Part shown: piece after piece, positions 41,885-53,139 of the stretch
How the letters are laid out: each line of letters starts with the position of its first letter
How positions within the stretch are numbered: the first letter of the stretch is position 1
NCBI GenBank assembly: GCA_013339765.2
Contig: CM023454.1
Span: forward strand, 147,435,603 to 147,499,602
From: Haemaphysalis longicornis
Lineage: Eukaryota; Arthropoda; Arachnida; Ixodida; Ixodidae
Direction of reading: 5' to 3'
Length of the DNA: 64,000 nucleotides
Notes under the pieces: model-generated
Database searches by the model: none
Told to the model about the DNA's origin: nothing
What the model saw: the letters and a program-made list of their open reading frames with translations, nothing else
Made by a program: the position numbers and the translations under genes

Positions 41885-42895
41885 TGGTGTTGTATACTTC
41901 ACTCTTAAGGCAAAAAGAACTAAATAAAACAGGGACTAAAATACAGCTGTTAGTCTTCGAGGGCAACAGTTCATCTTGAATGGGAGTATCTGTAGCAGAG
42001 TGTGTGCCGTGTGCACAAATGCGGACTAACTGTTCGTCCCCGCCGATCTATAAGGAGTAACGGGAAGACGAAACGCATGCAGTTAGTCTCTTTGCTGCAT
42101 ACACTCTAGGCCGTTAATCCCCTAATGGCGTCGTCGTTGCCATTTCGCGCATATGTCTGGACAGTCTCAGATTTCCAAAACACAAGTCATTGCAGTCAGT
42201 GGGTCCTTTAGATGGTGCCACGGGAGAAAGAAAATATCGATGATGTTAATTATAAAGAAAATCGCCTAGGGTTAGTAGAGCGGCGGGTAATGGCAAGGAG
42301 CGGCGATGCGTGATCGACCGACGCTTTCGGCGAGTGGTTAGGTTGTTGATACGGTGTGCATATGCATTCGGGCGGAGGTAATAACGGCCAATGAAATATT
42401 TGAAGCCCGTCAACAATAACACAAATATTAGTGACAATAGCAAACGTTGATCCCAAGCGTAATGAATATGTATGTTTCACAGAGGAAAAAATTAGTTGCT
42501 GATGACAACTGCAAAATAAAATGCTCGCTAAAGGTAAGCGTCTTGAAGTTATCTTTTACACTCGGTACATAATTGTCTTGTGCACCAAAGCTATGACAAT
42601 GCTGCGACTGCTGTAAAACCCAGTTGCATCTCCCAGTCCCGATCGTCTAGCGACGCTAACTGAAGGATTCAGCTAGCAAAACCCAACTTTGATTGCATAG
42701 ACGCTGATAGAAAACTCATTATGTTTCCTGATGCAGGAAAATATGGTCTCCTTCCCTGTTGTGACGCTCACACAGACGACCCGCTTTCACACACGATACC
42801 TAGAGCAGTTAACGCATGTATCGAACACTAAGAATACACTTAGTTTGTGCTAATTTGTGCGGAAAGAAATCAGTCGTCCGATCACCCAGCCATCT
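41885..42895. other. Unassigned, AT-rich
   Basis: Short frames only. A minus-strand frame at 42250-42480 is unrecognised. Confidence 0.5.
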
Positions 42896-42898
42896 ATC

Positions 42899-43900
42899 TC
42901 AACAGGCGACGAGTTGATTGCTCTTTACGAGAGAAAAAAAAACTGATTGTGAGGCTGTACTTAGAATCGAAACTGAGCAATGGTCCCTCAAGTTAGCAAA
43001 GCGCAAAGCGCAAATCGCGGTCACGGTCGCTTGCACGGGTAGGAATTCCGGCACCAGTTGCAATGAAACCATCACCTGGCACAGCACTACACGCTGTATA
43101 CTTGAAAAGTATACCCGTACCGACCCGACCATCCGACCGTCCGGCGGCGTGGTGTAGTAGTTCCTACACCTGCTAGATTTCAGGATGGAGATCTGACGAA
43201 TGATTTCGTTGGCGATGGTATTGGTCGACTTGGGACATTTTAGAATCTGTAGGGTTTCGAAAGAGTCCGTCAGGATGCGTATCTGGGAAGGCACGGAGGG
43301 ATGAAAATCAAACATGAGGTTGTCTATGGCTTGAATGATAGCATGAAGTTCCGCTTCGAGGATGGTAGCACATGGAATATTAAGGGATCGTTTGCCTTGG
43401 ATGGAAGGGAGGTCAGGGGAAGCCCATGCGGTGCCAACTAGCGGAGGAGAAATGCTCGCGTCGGTGTAAATGTCGATTTCGTGGGGGAGTTTACTGTTTC
43501 GGAGAGCGTTGACGCGGGCAGCGGGACGGGGCGGGCGTTTGGCGGGACGGGATGGGTGGCCGTTGAGTCCGTGACAGAAGGGCGGCTCCACGGAGCGAGA
43601 GGCGATGGGATGTCGGGGGGTTCAGGCGGCTTCAGATTATCCCAGGCGATGATAGAGACACCTTGATGAGTTAATGTGCGCTTATGAAGGGGATTGATTC
43701 ACTTGCTCTTTAATTATATTTTCCAATGGGGCAAGAGCAACTGCAGCTACAAGTTCTCCAGACGAGTATGTTTAGGTAGTCCGCTGATGGTGCGAAGGGT
43801 GGTTCGGTGCAGATGTTGAAGCGTTCTCATGGCCGTTTTGTTGAGGTCCTAGAGCTGAAACCGCTCATATAGTGTAACGCCACGTTCAGACTGTTGTCGC
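42899..43900 (-). pseudogene. LINE fragment: end of reverse transcriptase and start of RNase H
   Basis: On the minus strand, about 43740-43860 encodes pieces like AMRTLQHLHRTTLRTISGLP, matching the region after the reverse transcriptase core in RNase H-type LINEs. From about 43480 to 43150 the frame reads IDIYTDASISPPLVGTAWAS, ILEAELHAIIQAID and IRILTDSFETLQIL. These hold the D, E and D positions of RNase H. The final histidine motif is absent: the domain is cut near 43150. Stops and a frameshift separate the two parts. Confidence 0.82.
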
Positions 43901-43904
43901 AACT

Positions 43905-44185
43905 GTCGTAATATCTTTAAATAATGACGCCATTTCACGTCTCAGCCAACCGAAATGCGTGAAACGCCGTTTTTTACGTCCATTGCTCACGACTCAGCTG
44001 TCGCATCGGTAGTCCCGACGGGCCCGTCACATGAATGTTCGCGCACGTTTCGAAAGGAGATTGCGCCTAATGAGACACATGGCCTGTTTTCTTCCCCCTA
44101 GTTTGTGTGTCGTCCTTAAGCGCTCACAGTGACGCACTCTGGGACGCGCGGGGGAGCAGCCGGCTGCGGTGCAGCTTCCCTTGTC
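43905..44185. other. Unassigned
   Basis: No motif recognised between the LINE fragment and the TTAA end at 44187. Confidence 0.5.
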
Positions 44186-44186
44186 C

Positions 44187-44230
44187 TTAAAGGGGCCACG
44201 AAACACGTCCGGTTCTTGAAAAGCTGCTTC
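44187..44230 (+). mobile_element. Orphan TTAA-element end (AGGGGCCACGAAACACG)
   Basis: TTAA followed by AGGGGCCACGAAACACG has the same layout as the ends of elements A and E. No matching right end was found downstream, where a LINE fragment begins by about 44355. Confidence 0.45.
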
Positions 44231-44354
44231 GTCCCGATTGCAACGACGCCGAGTTTACCGCGAACTCGGAGACATTAAAGGACCACACGCGAGCCTGTGG
44301 CTCCCCGGCCACTTTCGGACGATTTCGGCCTGCAAAGTATGCTCCTTTCCACCC

Positions 44355-44700
44355 ACCGCAGGTGACAGAAATTCGAGAATTATGTCACCAGGACATCATA
44401 AAGGGCCGCAATATTTTATTTCAGTGGCTGCCAAGTCACTGTGGAATAACCCGCAATGTTTTGGCTGATGCAGCTCCCCGGTCAGGCCGCGCCATCTTGC
44501 TTCCGCTCTCAAGGACCGATGCCGCTAGGCTGCTTACTCGTCAGTTCGCGCGCAGGACCTCCATTAGTCAATGGAATACACCGGACTTTGGCCCTTCTGC
44601 GTCTCATGAAGGACACACGCTTAGCTGAAAGGCTATTCGCACTTTCCAGCGAATATAGGTGGCGCGACGGGGCACCCAAAATGAAGGACGGGACGATGAT
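44355..44700 (+). pseudogene. LINE fragment: end of RNase H domain
   Basis: The frame holds the end of an RNase H domain. VTEIRELCHQDIIKGRN is followed by ILFQWLPSHCGITRNVLAD, where the histidine and final aspartate belong to the RNase H active site. Next come LPLSRTDAARLLTRQFARR and QWNTPDF, then a frame change with LAERLFALSSEYRW in another phase. This is the last third of RNase H of a tick-type LINE, 5'-truncated, with at least one frameshift. It is on the opposite strand to the nearby RNase H fragment at 42899-43900, so it is a separate insertion. Confidence 0.85.
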
Positions 44701-44704
44701 CGGG

Positions 44705-46060
44705 ACGTCGCGTAAGCTCGCGCGTCTGGAGGAAAAAGCCGATCCGGGCCCATAGCGTCTCTTCAGACCATCTTTTCCCTTGCCCATGAGACACGAAGGT
44801 GCTTTGTCGAAGGCGAAGCAGTTTATAACTCCAGTCACAGAGTGTTTTGCGGCATCAGGGAGGCCACCGATGACATGCTGAGCATCGATGAATTGTGCCT
44901 GCAACGGAATGGCGTCACCAGCCAACCGCGCTGCGTGAACGTTTGTTGGCACTGAAGGTTCGGTAAAAAATGCTACACTTCCATCCATGCTCGTAAAATT
45001 GTTCAAGCACAATAATAAATATTTTTTCAAGCACACCTAATAAATATTTATTAGGCGCCAAGCAGAGCTCGGTAGACGCAACCGACCACAGCGTTTTGTT
45101 ATTGCCACCTGCGTAATTGTGTCGGGTTAAGTGCGAATAATCCGAGTAAATTATAATTTTGTGGGCTGTTTTTACAAGGAAAGATACAACGGCGTTTATG
45201 CAGGTTACAAGTAATAATAAAAATACCGAAACTAAATATCAAGCGCTGACGCCTCTACGGCAGGGCCTGTTACATCAGCCGTGCTGTGCTTTCAGCGCGC
45301 TGTCGGAAACGACGATGTCGCAGTAAAAAATTTATTTATTTATAACAAATACCTACATCGCCTATTCCTGTGGGAAGTTTGAGAAAAAAAAAACAAGTTC
45401 AAAACAGTAATCACACAAATGCTAAAAAGAGAACGAAGCACAAACAACCCAACAAAGTACAAAATGCAACTGGAATGCAGCATTTATTAAAAGAAACCAG
45501 CACGTTAATAAACGAACAATGACGTTCTGCTTTTGGTTCTTGGTTTTACTTTCTTCTCGTGCGTGCACATATAGAATGTTATGTGGCGGCACGGCGCCTT
45601 TCTTCAACCGCGGTTTCAGTGGCTGCAGACCATCTATTAATAAACGACACACTCAACTTGCACGAAAAAAACACACCATCAATAACGAGAGAGCGAACTA
45701 AACTTACGGATATTGCTCCAGAAGAAGTCAGCTTTCGTGAAGTGACTACTGCAAACCCCATTGTGTTGCTGACAATCAATCGGAGCATAGTTATCCAAAC
45801 CTTTCGGGCTTTATCTCTAGGAAAGGTATTGTCGCGAAGAGGAGATCCCTTGATGTTTTCTGGTTGTTTTTTAGTTCTGTGCGACCGCCGGGGCTCTTCC
45901 TCCCAAGTGTTTGTGTTGAAGGCGCTTCGGACGCGGCTGGGCCCTGCCCGTTTTTCTAAGAAGAGCATGCGAAGTTTGTCTCTGCGCGCTTACCGAACGA
46001 GGAGAGAGAGAGAGAGAAACTGAGAGTCGCGGCTGTTGGGGGAAGCGAACCCTCGCCTCG
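44705..46060. other. Unassigned, no supported gene
   Basis: The minus-strand 175-codon frame at 44509-45036 partly overlaps the LINE on the other strand and has no motif. AG repeat at 46003-46017. AT-rich at 45000-45500. Confidence 0.5.
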
Positions 46061-46065
46061 ACTTC

Positions 46066-46716
46066 TGTTACGGCACGCACTGGCGTCTCCGACCCCCGTT
46101 GCGCGCCTACGCGGGCCGCTATGTTCTCCAACCCCCGGTCTCGTTCAAACGGCCGCCTGTCTTTTCTCCTTTTCGAGTTTGTATACCTTTACTTTATTCT
46201 CCCAGTAATTCTTTTGCCAGAAACGGGCGCCTTCGAGTTTGAACTTGGTGTCTTCTGTGTGTGATTTTTCCTTTTCACTTTGCGGGGACATGTCTGATTG
46301 GAGCTAAGAAGCGTCTTCTGATTGGCTGCGGGGGTGCCTAAGACTTGCTCCCGATAGTCCGCACACGCTAGGATGCGCTTTTTCCCCCAATGCGTCCCCC
46401 AAAGCAAATATAACGCGGCCCTCTGGCGCGAGAGGCGAGAGCGGCGGCCTGCACACAGCTCACGTCAGAAACTCTGCCGCCCGTCGACGTGCCCTCCGCC
46501 GGGAGCCCTTCGCCGCCCAGCTATGTCCCGCTAAGTACTCTGAATCTATTGGACTGTCTTTTTCATCTATGTAATAAGTGTAATTGTTTCAACTTTGTAT
46601 GTGCTAAATGTCATCAATGTCATCTGTAAAGTAACAAGTTAACCTTAACAACTTCTTCGACGGTCTCGACTTTTTCCTTCCGATCTTCATGCTACAGTAG
46701 CGGCAGTATGTAACCA
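46066..46716 (+). mobile_element. Probable solo LTR of a Gypsy-type retrotransposon
   Basis: TGTTACGG at 46066 and GTAACCA at 46710-46716 are near-inverted ends of the TG...CA kind. Inside, CAAATATAACGCGGCCC (about 46404) looks like a TATA box. Downstream is T-rich sequence with AATAAG (46572) before TTCTTCGACGGTCTCGAC near the 3' end. The length (about 650 bp) fits an LTR. No internal domain or second LTR is present, and the flanks do not show a convincing 4-6-bp duplication. Confidence 0.42.
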
Positions 46717-46719
46717 AAA

Positions 46720-47995
46720 CACTACGTTAAGGTATGAACGCTGGCTTTTCCCGGCACTGAGCGATTTCTACACTGCGGTACACAGAACATTCGACTGCTT
46801 TTTGGTTTTGCGTTCTCAATCCCCACGTTTCTGAACGCTCCGGCTGCCTTCGCCCGGGACGCCGATCATCTACAAACAGCCACCGTTGCTGGAAAGTGCC
46901 AATAGTGCCCACAAAGGGACTGAAGTGTGCGCGCCGCCCCGCTCCTACCCCTCTTCTTCCCTGTCCCTCTCTTTCATCCTTCGCCAGTGCCGAGTAGCAA
47001 TCCGGGCTCTAAGCCTGGATAACCTCTCAGCCTTTCCGTTCGCTTTCCTCCTCCTCCCTTGCGGCCTCACCGAATGCCGCTCGTTCGACCGACCGGCCGT
47101 TGACCGAAGCTACCGCCAAGAATTATGACTCGGCGATTATGGTAGGACCACTGATCTCCACTAAGTGGAGATCAGTGGGCAGGATCACTAGTTCCGTTTG
47201 ATCTGAGTTTTTGAATGCTCTTGACATCGCTCTGTTTTCAGCGCTGGCCGATATTACTTCACTCCTTGGCATGACACGCCACAGCAGCGCGAATTTCTTG
47301 GGTTAAAAACCGTCCTCCACTTCTGGACTGTGGCTGAGTGATTTACCGAAGGATAGTTCCATCGAATTGAGCAAAGTTGTTCTCCGTCTTCATTCAATAG
47401 CTTGTATGGCGCCGCATGCATGCATGTATCCACAACAGCGACGAACGTATACAGGGCGGAAAAAGTGTCGCGGATGCGTGTCCTTGATCCCTCTGGGAAA
47501 AGACTGCGCGCACTGGGTCAGCCAGCCTAACGACGCCGCCAGTGTGGACAGACGGGGGGCCGCTTGCGTAAACGCCGCCGTCCACAACATCCGCCGTGAC
47601 ACGGAAACAAAGCGAGTCGGCGCGTTCCTTCGCCGAGCTCGCTCGTTGTAGCGCAAAAACGACCCCGCCGTTTTCCCCCTACTCGACGCAGTGCCGAGGA
47701 AATCGCGGCCCGCAGAGCAACACGCGGCTGTGGTGCATGCAACGTGAACAACCATCTGAGCTGAACGGTCGCATACGCTCTACGGCAAAGAAACGGCGTG
47801 TGTAACCGAACGACCAAAACAATGCCCCCCTCCTCCCCGCCACACGCTCCTCAGAGTCAGTGGTACAAACGGGCAACGTCTTACTACGACGCAAGTGAGC
47901 GCCGCCGCGAACCTGGGTGCAACGCATGCCTCGAAGATACGAATATTTTGTTTGCGCACAAAAGCCAGACAGCACGCGAAGTGGCTGAAGCTTTG
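46720..47995. other. Unassigned; perfect hairpin at 47148-47178
   Basis: CCACTGATCTCCACT, one A, then its exact reverse complement (47148-47178). The rest has overlapping GC-rich frames on both strands (47367-47817) with no recognised motif. Confidence 0.6.
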
Positions 47996-47998
47996 TGA

Positions 47999-48180
47999 AG
48001 AGAGGAGGAGGAGGAATAAACTTCATTCATGCGAGCCTTATGTCTGGGCACCCGCCTGGTGGGGGTTTCCTCTAGGATACCCTGGCCTGCGCTGGCCACC
48101 CGGGCCCTCTCTACCAGGGTATACGCTGGGAGGAGAGGTCGGAGCTGGTCAGCTGTGCCACCCACTGCTCGTAAGTAGAT
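47999..48180 (-). pseudogene. LINE 3' terminal fragment
   Basis: On the minus strand, EQWVAQLTSSDLSSQ and, in another phase, LVERARVASAGQGILEETP match the C-terminal block of RNase H-type LINEs. A short UTR and a CTC-rich tail at 47999-48015 follow. Frameshifted and truncated at about 48180. Confidence 0.68.
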
Positions 48181-48262
48181 TGGGGATTAGGAGTAAGTCG
48201 TTCAGAAATTTGAGAACGCAACTCCCTGACATTGACGTCTTCAACACACCGCCGAGTAAAAT

Positions 48263-49045
48263 TTGCGAAACCCTCGCAGTGACGCAGCTCACTCAGGACC
48301 AGCTCTGAAAGAGCAAAGCGGTACGGTGGAAGCAGCTGACGGCCTCATTTTTACCGGCCGACGTCAGAGATTTCAGCTGGCAACGCGGCTGGGGGGTCCT
48401 GCCCACGGCAGACCGCATCGAAAATGGGGTGTGGCACCCTCCAACAGGTGCCCACAGTGCGGGCTGCGTGAAACCCTGCAGCATGCGATGTTCGATTGCC
48501 AGGTTGCAAAGACCTACTGGAAATTGTTAGTTAGATCGGATGTTTGGACACAAACTCGACGCACGCACAAAGTCGCGCGACGCATTTGTTCTGTTTTTAC
48601 TGTGCGTTGGTGCCCAGATCATCTGGAAAAGGCGCGGCTTTGCGGCTCTCAGAGCGCGGCCGCAAAAATTCATGTTTCCAAATGCGCTCATCTATTCGAT
48701 CACCTGGAGGCTGAGCTCGCCGCGCTGGGGAAGAGCAGTTCCTTCAGCGGTGGTCCACTCGGTTATCCGTGTGGTAAACAAACAAATAGAAGTGTCTATT
48801 CTACCCTATTGACTGTTGTATTGATCTTGGCGAATTGTCGTGAACTTTCGAGGGTGTGATCTACAGTGATCTTTCGAGTAATTGTGCTTCTAATAGTGTG
48901 TGTACTAGTGAACTATGGAGAACTGGGGAGTGAACTGTGTGTGTAGTGAGTGGTGTAGTGAGGGAAGTGATACATGCAGTGTGTATGGTTTAGGCGACCC
49001 GTGTAGTATTTAGCACAGCGGGTCTTTGTATCGGCGATTAATAAA
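48263..49045 (+). pseudogene. LINE 3' end: zinc finger region and 3' UTR
   Basis: The frame holds the zinc-binding region that follows reverse transcriptase in many LINEs, WGVAPSNRCPQCGLRETLQH followed by FDCQVAKTYW. It shifts phase near 48540, after which RDAFVLFLLCVGAQIIWKRR reads on. From about 48860 the sequence is a GT-rich 3' UTR (GTGATCTTTCGAGTAATTGT and repeated GTGTAGTGAG words), ending in AATAAATAAC at 49039-49049. It converges tail to head with the minus-strand fragment at 47999-48180. Confidence 0.82.
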
Positions 49046-49050
49046 TAACA

Positions 49051-50617
49051 ATGGTACCGGAACAAATGGTCCCGGAACTTATGGTCCCGGAACTATGGTC
49101 CCGGAACTTATGGTCCCGGAACTAATGGTCCCAACTCGAAAGTAGGAACAAATGGTCCCGGAACTTATGGTCCCGGAACAAATGGTCCCAGGGACCTCTT
49201 CGGGCAAAATGATTCTATAAAACTCCACGTTGGTTCTCTGTTCAAATTTGTTGTATCTTCCTGGAGTGCAGTTTTTTATTTCCTTACTTCTTCATTTTTT
49301 TGTTTTTTTTTGATTTTTCACATTCGTTAAACCGGTTATCTTCTTACGTATTATTATACGCTATTAATTTACGATAATTATTTTTAATATATACGATTAA
49401 ACCACGGTATTATGCCAACCATGAATTTTGTTGTGCTAGTGCAGGGCATTACACGATTGGCCCGTTTGGGGAATTTTTTTTATTCGTATTTACGCCGTTT
49501 TTCTCCGGCCTTTTTTATTTTTTATTTTTTTCTGTTCGCGATTTTTATACGTTGAATACGATATTATATTTATAACTTTCTCTCTCTCTCTCTTCAGTTA
49601 TTCGATTTTTGTAATGTTTTCATTTTTGATGTTTTCGACTTTTGGTTTACCAAACATCGTTATTTCAATTATCTGCTTTGTCACTATATAACCAATGAAT
49701 GTGCTACTTGCAAACACAAGGGAAAAAAGAAGCCACGTGGGAAACATGCGGCTCATCCATGATTTACAGAATACGTAGAGGCATGCCTCAGAAAGAAGCG
49801 CCATTAGTTTCTTGTGAGCAAGCACTTCACGGGTGCGTGTGTAGTGAGTTCTCTGCCCCCTCCCTCCCCCTCATAAGTTTTCTCAGTCACCGCAACTATT
49901 CCAGGCACGGCCAGACTTAACGCTCCCTTACCGTTTAAGAAGATAGTTTCTGAGTCCGGCCGTGTTCCAGGAAGCCGCACCTGTTCCGGGACGCCGCTAG
50001 TAAGCGAGATTGGTGACAGGCACAGTCTCGAGACATGCGGACGTCTGATCGCGAGCATCGGCTGAGCCACTGGTCAAGCCAGGCTGTCGCGACAGTCAGC
50101 ACCATGGCCAATTTCTTCTAAAGAGGGCAATGAGGGCCATCTCAAGCAAAGAAATTTGTTACCGAAGCGAGTGCACTTAGAGCCACTAAATAAGAAAATT
50201 ATGGCAGCCCGTTATTGTATTCGCTTCAAACACCGGCCGAGGGCTGCCCAGTACACGCTGATTTTGATTGAATGTCTGCCACTGGTTTGCCTGGTATTCG
50301 GAATAACCAAAAAAAAAGGCGTGCAAAGGAATCACGCGAGGACGTACATGTGCGACAAAAAAACTGTATACCGCATTTCACTCAAGTAAATTCAGCCTTA
50401 GCAAATATATTATATATCAACAGATGCAAAATATATTGTGCACAAATACAAACATATAAACATAAATACATTGACCCCCTTCCTTCCCTCATACAGGCGC
50501 TCATGCATAGGAGCAGTAGTGGTGGGACCATTTCTTCCTAGTTTGAAATGGGACCATTTGTTCCGGAAACATTAATTCCGGGACCATAAGGTCCGGGCCA
50601 TGTTCCGGGACCATGTA
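49051..50617. mobile_element. Foldback-like element bounded by inverted tandem repeats
   Basis: 49051-49195 holds about nine units of ATGGTCCCGGAAC, mostly 13-16 bp apart. 50520-50617 holds about five units in reverse orientation (GTTCCGGGACCAT), more diverged. Between them is 1.3 kb of DNA, strongly AT-rich at 49240-49700, with no recognised frame. Both borders touch LINE sequence (3' UTR at left, RNase H fragment at right). Foldback elements with subrepeats in their inverted ends are known in animals; this family is not one I recognise. Confidence 0.6.
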
Positions 50618-50626
50618 TTCCGCGAC

Positions 50627-50642
50627 GGGGGGGGGGGGGGGG
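50627..50642. repeat. Poly-G run (16 G)
   Basis: A G homopolymer between the foldback-like element and the LINE. Further short G runs lie at 50811-50818. Confidence 0.92.
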
Positions 50643-50644
50643 TA

Positions 50645-51845
50645 CGGTATAGTGTTTCGTAGACGCCGAATATTGTAGCTTCGGTTCGGGATAGGTGTGG
50701 GTGGGGTGCCGGTATTGTTGGCGCCCGCGCCGGTAGTGGGCGAGTATGTCGGCGTATTTTTGCTGGGGCGTAGGCTTGAGGACGTGTCATCTTGTAGTTT
50801 TTTTGTTTGGGGGGGGGGGTTTTCACCCCCTCAAAAAAAAACCCTCTTGGAAACGGCCCGGTGTTATGCGCCACGGGCGGCGGCGTGTGCCGACTCATTT
50901 CTTTGAGGGTTTCGTGGCCAGGTGACCAGACAATCTGTAGTTCAGGAAGTCGCTTAATTTGTTTTAGTATAGCCAATGCTGGTAGGGATATTCGTCCGAT
51001 CAAGAAATTGCGGCATGCAGCTTGGGAGTCTGTCAGTACAACTGCGTAGTCTTCGCAAGTGGTAGCGGCTAGGGCGATAGCAACTTCTTCGGCTGTTTCT
51101 ATAGATTTTGTATTGGTCGTGACTGCGGTTAACTCTTTTCCGTTGGCGTCGGTCACACTGGCAGCGTGGGCAGATTTGTGGGGGTATGGAGTGGCGTCTG
51201 CATAGCGAGTGAAGGGGAGGCGGTCATACCGCACATGGATTGGTCGTGCTGCTCGTCGTGCCTCGTTATAGGTCGGATGCATGTTTCGTGGGATTGGAGC
51301 CACTCTGATGTGTTGTCGAACTGGTCCGGGAATGCGTGTCTTCTCGTCTTGCGGTTGTGGGGTCGAATACCCTAGCCGGCGGAGGGTCGCTCTTCCCGTG
51401 GTGGTGCATGAGTTGGAGGCGTGTGAATTGAGAAATTCGGTGTGCTTCTTGGATTTCTTCCCACGTATTGTGGACGCCCAGTTGTAGTAACTTGGTTGTT
51501 GCCGTTTTATGGGGCAATCCTAGTGCGGTTTTGTAGGCTTGCCGTATCGCGGTGTTCAGTTTGTTTTGTTCGGGGGGGTTTTAGGGCTAGGTAAGGAGCA
51601 CTGTATGCAATCCGGCTGATAAGGATGGCTTGGATTATGCGCAGAGTATCTGATTCTTGGAGGCCAAATCTTGGGTGAGAAACTCGATGGATAAGATGCA
51701 TTAATTGTGAGAGAGTACGTTGGAGTGGCAGAATTGTTTGCGCACCCGACCCATCTTTCGGAATAGTGAGCCCCAGAATTCGGAGGTGGGGGACGTTAAA
51801 GATGTTGTGCCACCAAATTTGTTGCTTGTGCATTCTTCGTTGCAA
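50645..51845 (-). pseudogene. LINE fragment: end of reverse transcriptase and most of RNase H
   Basis: On the minus strand, LRILGLTIPKDGSGAQTI and FGLQESDTLRIIQAILISRI (51507-51810) belong to the end of the reverse transcriptase. The frame shifts and continues at 51266-51517. Next (51300-50900) comes RNase H with YADATPYPHKSAHAA, SIETAEEVAIALAATT, AVVLTDSQAACRNFLIGRI and LQIVWSPGHETLKE. These hold the D/E/D/H positions, with the first aspartate in YADA context. The C-terminal zinc knuckle is replaced by low-complexity sequence and the fragment ends at the foldback border. Frameshifted, dead. Confidence 0.87.
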
Positions 51846-52036
51846 ACGTTTTATATTTCGTTAGAAAGCATGATACATGCTCTCACATGCACATATTCTG
51901 AGTAAAAAAATTATTATCGCACGATTCATGTGAACAGGATTCGGTTTCGGTTTCTGGGCGCCGATTCAGGCAGTGACGTCACAGTGTTGCGAGGACGCTC
52001 TGCCACGTGTGTCTACCATGCGGCGCTGCGGTACGC

Positions 52037-52277
52037 TGCAACTTTGATTGATTGTAGGGTTTAACGCGCCGACGCAACGCAGGCGATGAGGCGCACCGTA
52101 GTGGAGGGCTCCGGATTAATTTTGACCGCCTGGGGATCTTTAACGTGCGCCGAAATCTCGTACACACGGGCGTTTTTGCTTTTCGCCTCCATCAGAAAAG
52201 CGGCCGCCGCGGCCGGGAATCGAACCCGCGACCTCGTGCTCAGCAGCGCAACGCCTTAGCCCTGAGCCACCGCGGCG
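52037..52277 (-). mobile_element. Complete tRNA-derived SINE
   Basis: This is the best full-length copy. The minus strand starts CCGCCGCGGTGGCTCAGGGC (box A-like) and has box B GGGTTCGATTCCCGGCC. Then follow TTTTCTGATGGAGGCGAAAA, CGCCCGTGTGTACGAGATTT, CGGCGCACGTTAAAGATCCC, GGTCAAAATTAATCCGGAGC, CCACTACGGTGCGCCTCATC and GGCGCGTTAAACCC with a CAATCAATCAA tail. Confidence 0.93.
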
Positions 52278-52384
52278 GATGCTGCAACTTTACTGCGGCG
52301 TCTGCTCCCGCACACACGTGCTTCACCACGGAAGTAAACACGCCGACTCGTCATGTCAAGCCGCGACAGCTCCTACACTGACTC

Positions 52385-52412
52385 TTTGTCTGCATCCTCG
52401 GATGCAGACAAA
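52385..52412. repeat. Perfect hairpin, 13-bp arms
   Basis: TTTGTCTGCATCC, TC loop, then the exact reverse complement. It is followed by two copies of GGATATGCAAACCATG (52429-52464). Confidence 0.93.
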
Positions 52413-52496
52413 TGAAAATTATGGATATGCAAACCATGGAAATGCAATTGGATATGCAAACCATGCCCCTTAAAGAAACCGCCCAAAAAAAAAAAG

Positions 52497-52572
52497 CTGC
52501 CCCCACCGCGAATTGAACCCGCAACGTAGACCTAGCGGGCGCGACGCGCGAGACCACTGCGCCACCGCACAA
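52497..52572 (-). mobile_element. tRNA-like SINE head with T-run terminator (second family)
   Basis: The minus strand has box A TGGCGCAGTGG and box B-like GGGTTCAATTCG at normal tRNA spacing, followed by GGGGGCAGC and a run of 11 T. The acceptor and T-arm stems do not pair well, so it is not a functional tRNA. The sequence differs from the Ruka-like head. A tRNA pseudogene or the start of another SINE family are both possible. Confidence 0.5.
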
Positions 52573-52599
52573 ATGGTTTCCCAACGCGAAATTAACAGC

Positions 52600-53130
52600 C
52601 GGTGTACTAGATGGAGGCCCATCCTTGGAGTCGTACATTGGTGTTTACTAGCTAGTTTACAGAATTCCTGGCTTGTAAACTCAAATTTCTTAAATAGCGC
52701 TTGCGCAGCAAGGTTCCGCGAAGCCCCCGCGACAGCTTATCGCCATCAACTCTGAGATGCTCCTTCGCGAAAGCGCTCGCAAAAATAAGTGTGCCCGGCT
52801 GCGACTACGATGTTGCACTGTAGGGATAGTGCTTGCCGTACTTTGGTTTTACGTTTTACGTGAAAAACCTTTGCCGATATCGATCTCTTATTACCCAATT
52901 ACCCTACGTAACTCTTCTTCTGCACGAAACTGACCTTATATTTTCTACAGGCGAGCCGATCGCACACGCATTCCGGGGTAGCGGCGTCGCCGAAGAGCAC
53001 GGCAAAAGCGTCGAACGCCAAAATACGGATAGCATTAGCGCTAGTGTTGAGTTGTGTGGGCTTCATGGACCTTACTGAGTTTATTACACTCCAGAAACTA
53101 ACAAAATAGAGTCGCGTTCATTGCGGAACG
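52600..53130. other. Unassigned
   Basis: No motif recognised. Confidence 0.5.
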
Positions 53131-53139
53131 AATGTTGTC

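Noticed and set aside
42250..42480. 76-codon minus-strand frame with a hydrophobic segment.
   Set aside because: No recognised family, no signals, and an overlapping frame of similar length in another phase.
44509..45036. 175-codon minus-strand gene.
   Set aside because: It overlaps the plus-strand LINE RNase H end, which has clear motifs. The minus-strand frame has none.
49051..49195. CRISPR-like array.
   Set aside because: Units are about 13-16 bp with almost no spacer, there are no cas genes, and the sequence context is a eukaryotic genome.
52497..52572. Functional tRNA gene.
   Set aside because: Acceptor and T-arm bases do not pair, despite good box A and box B.
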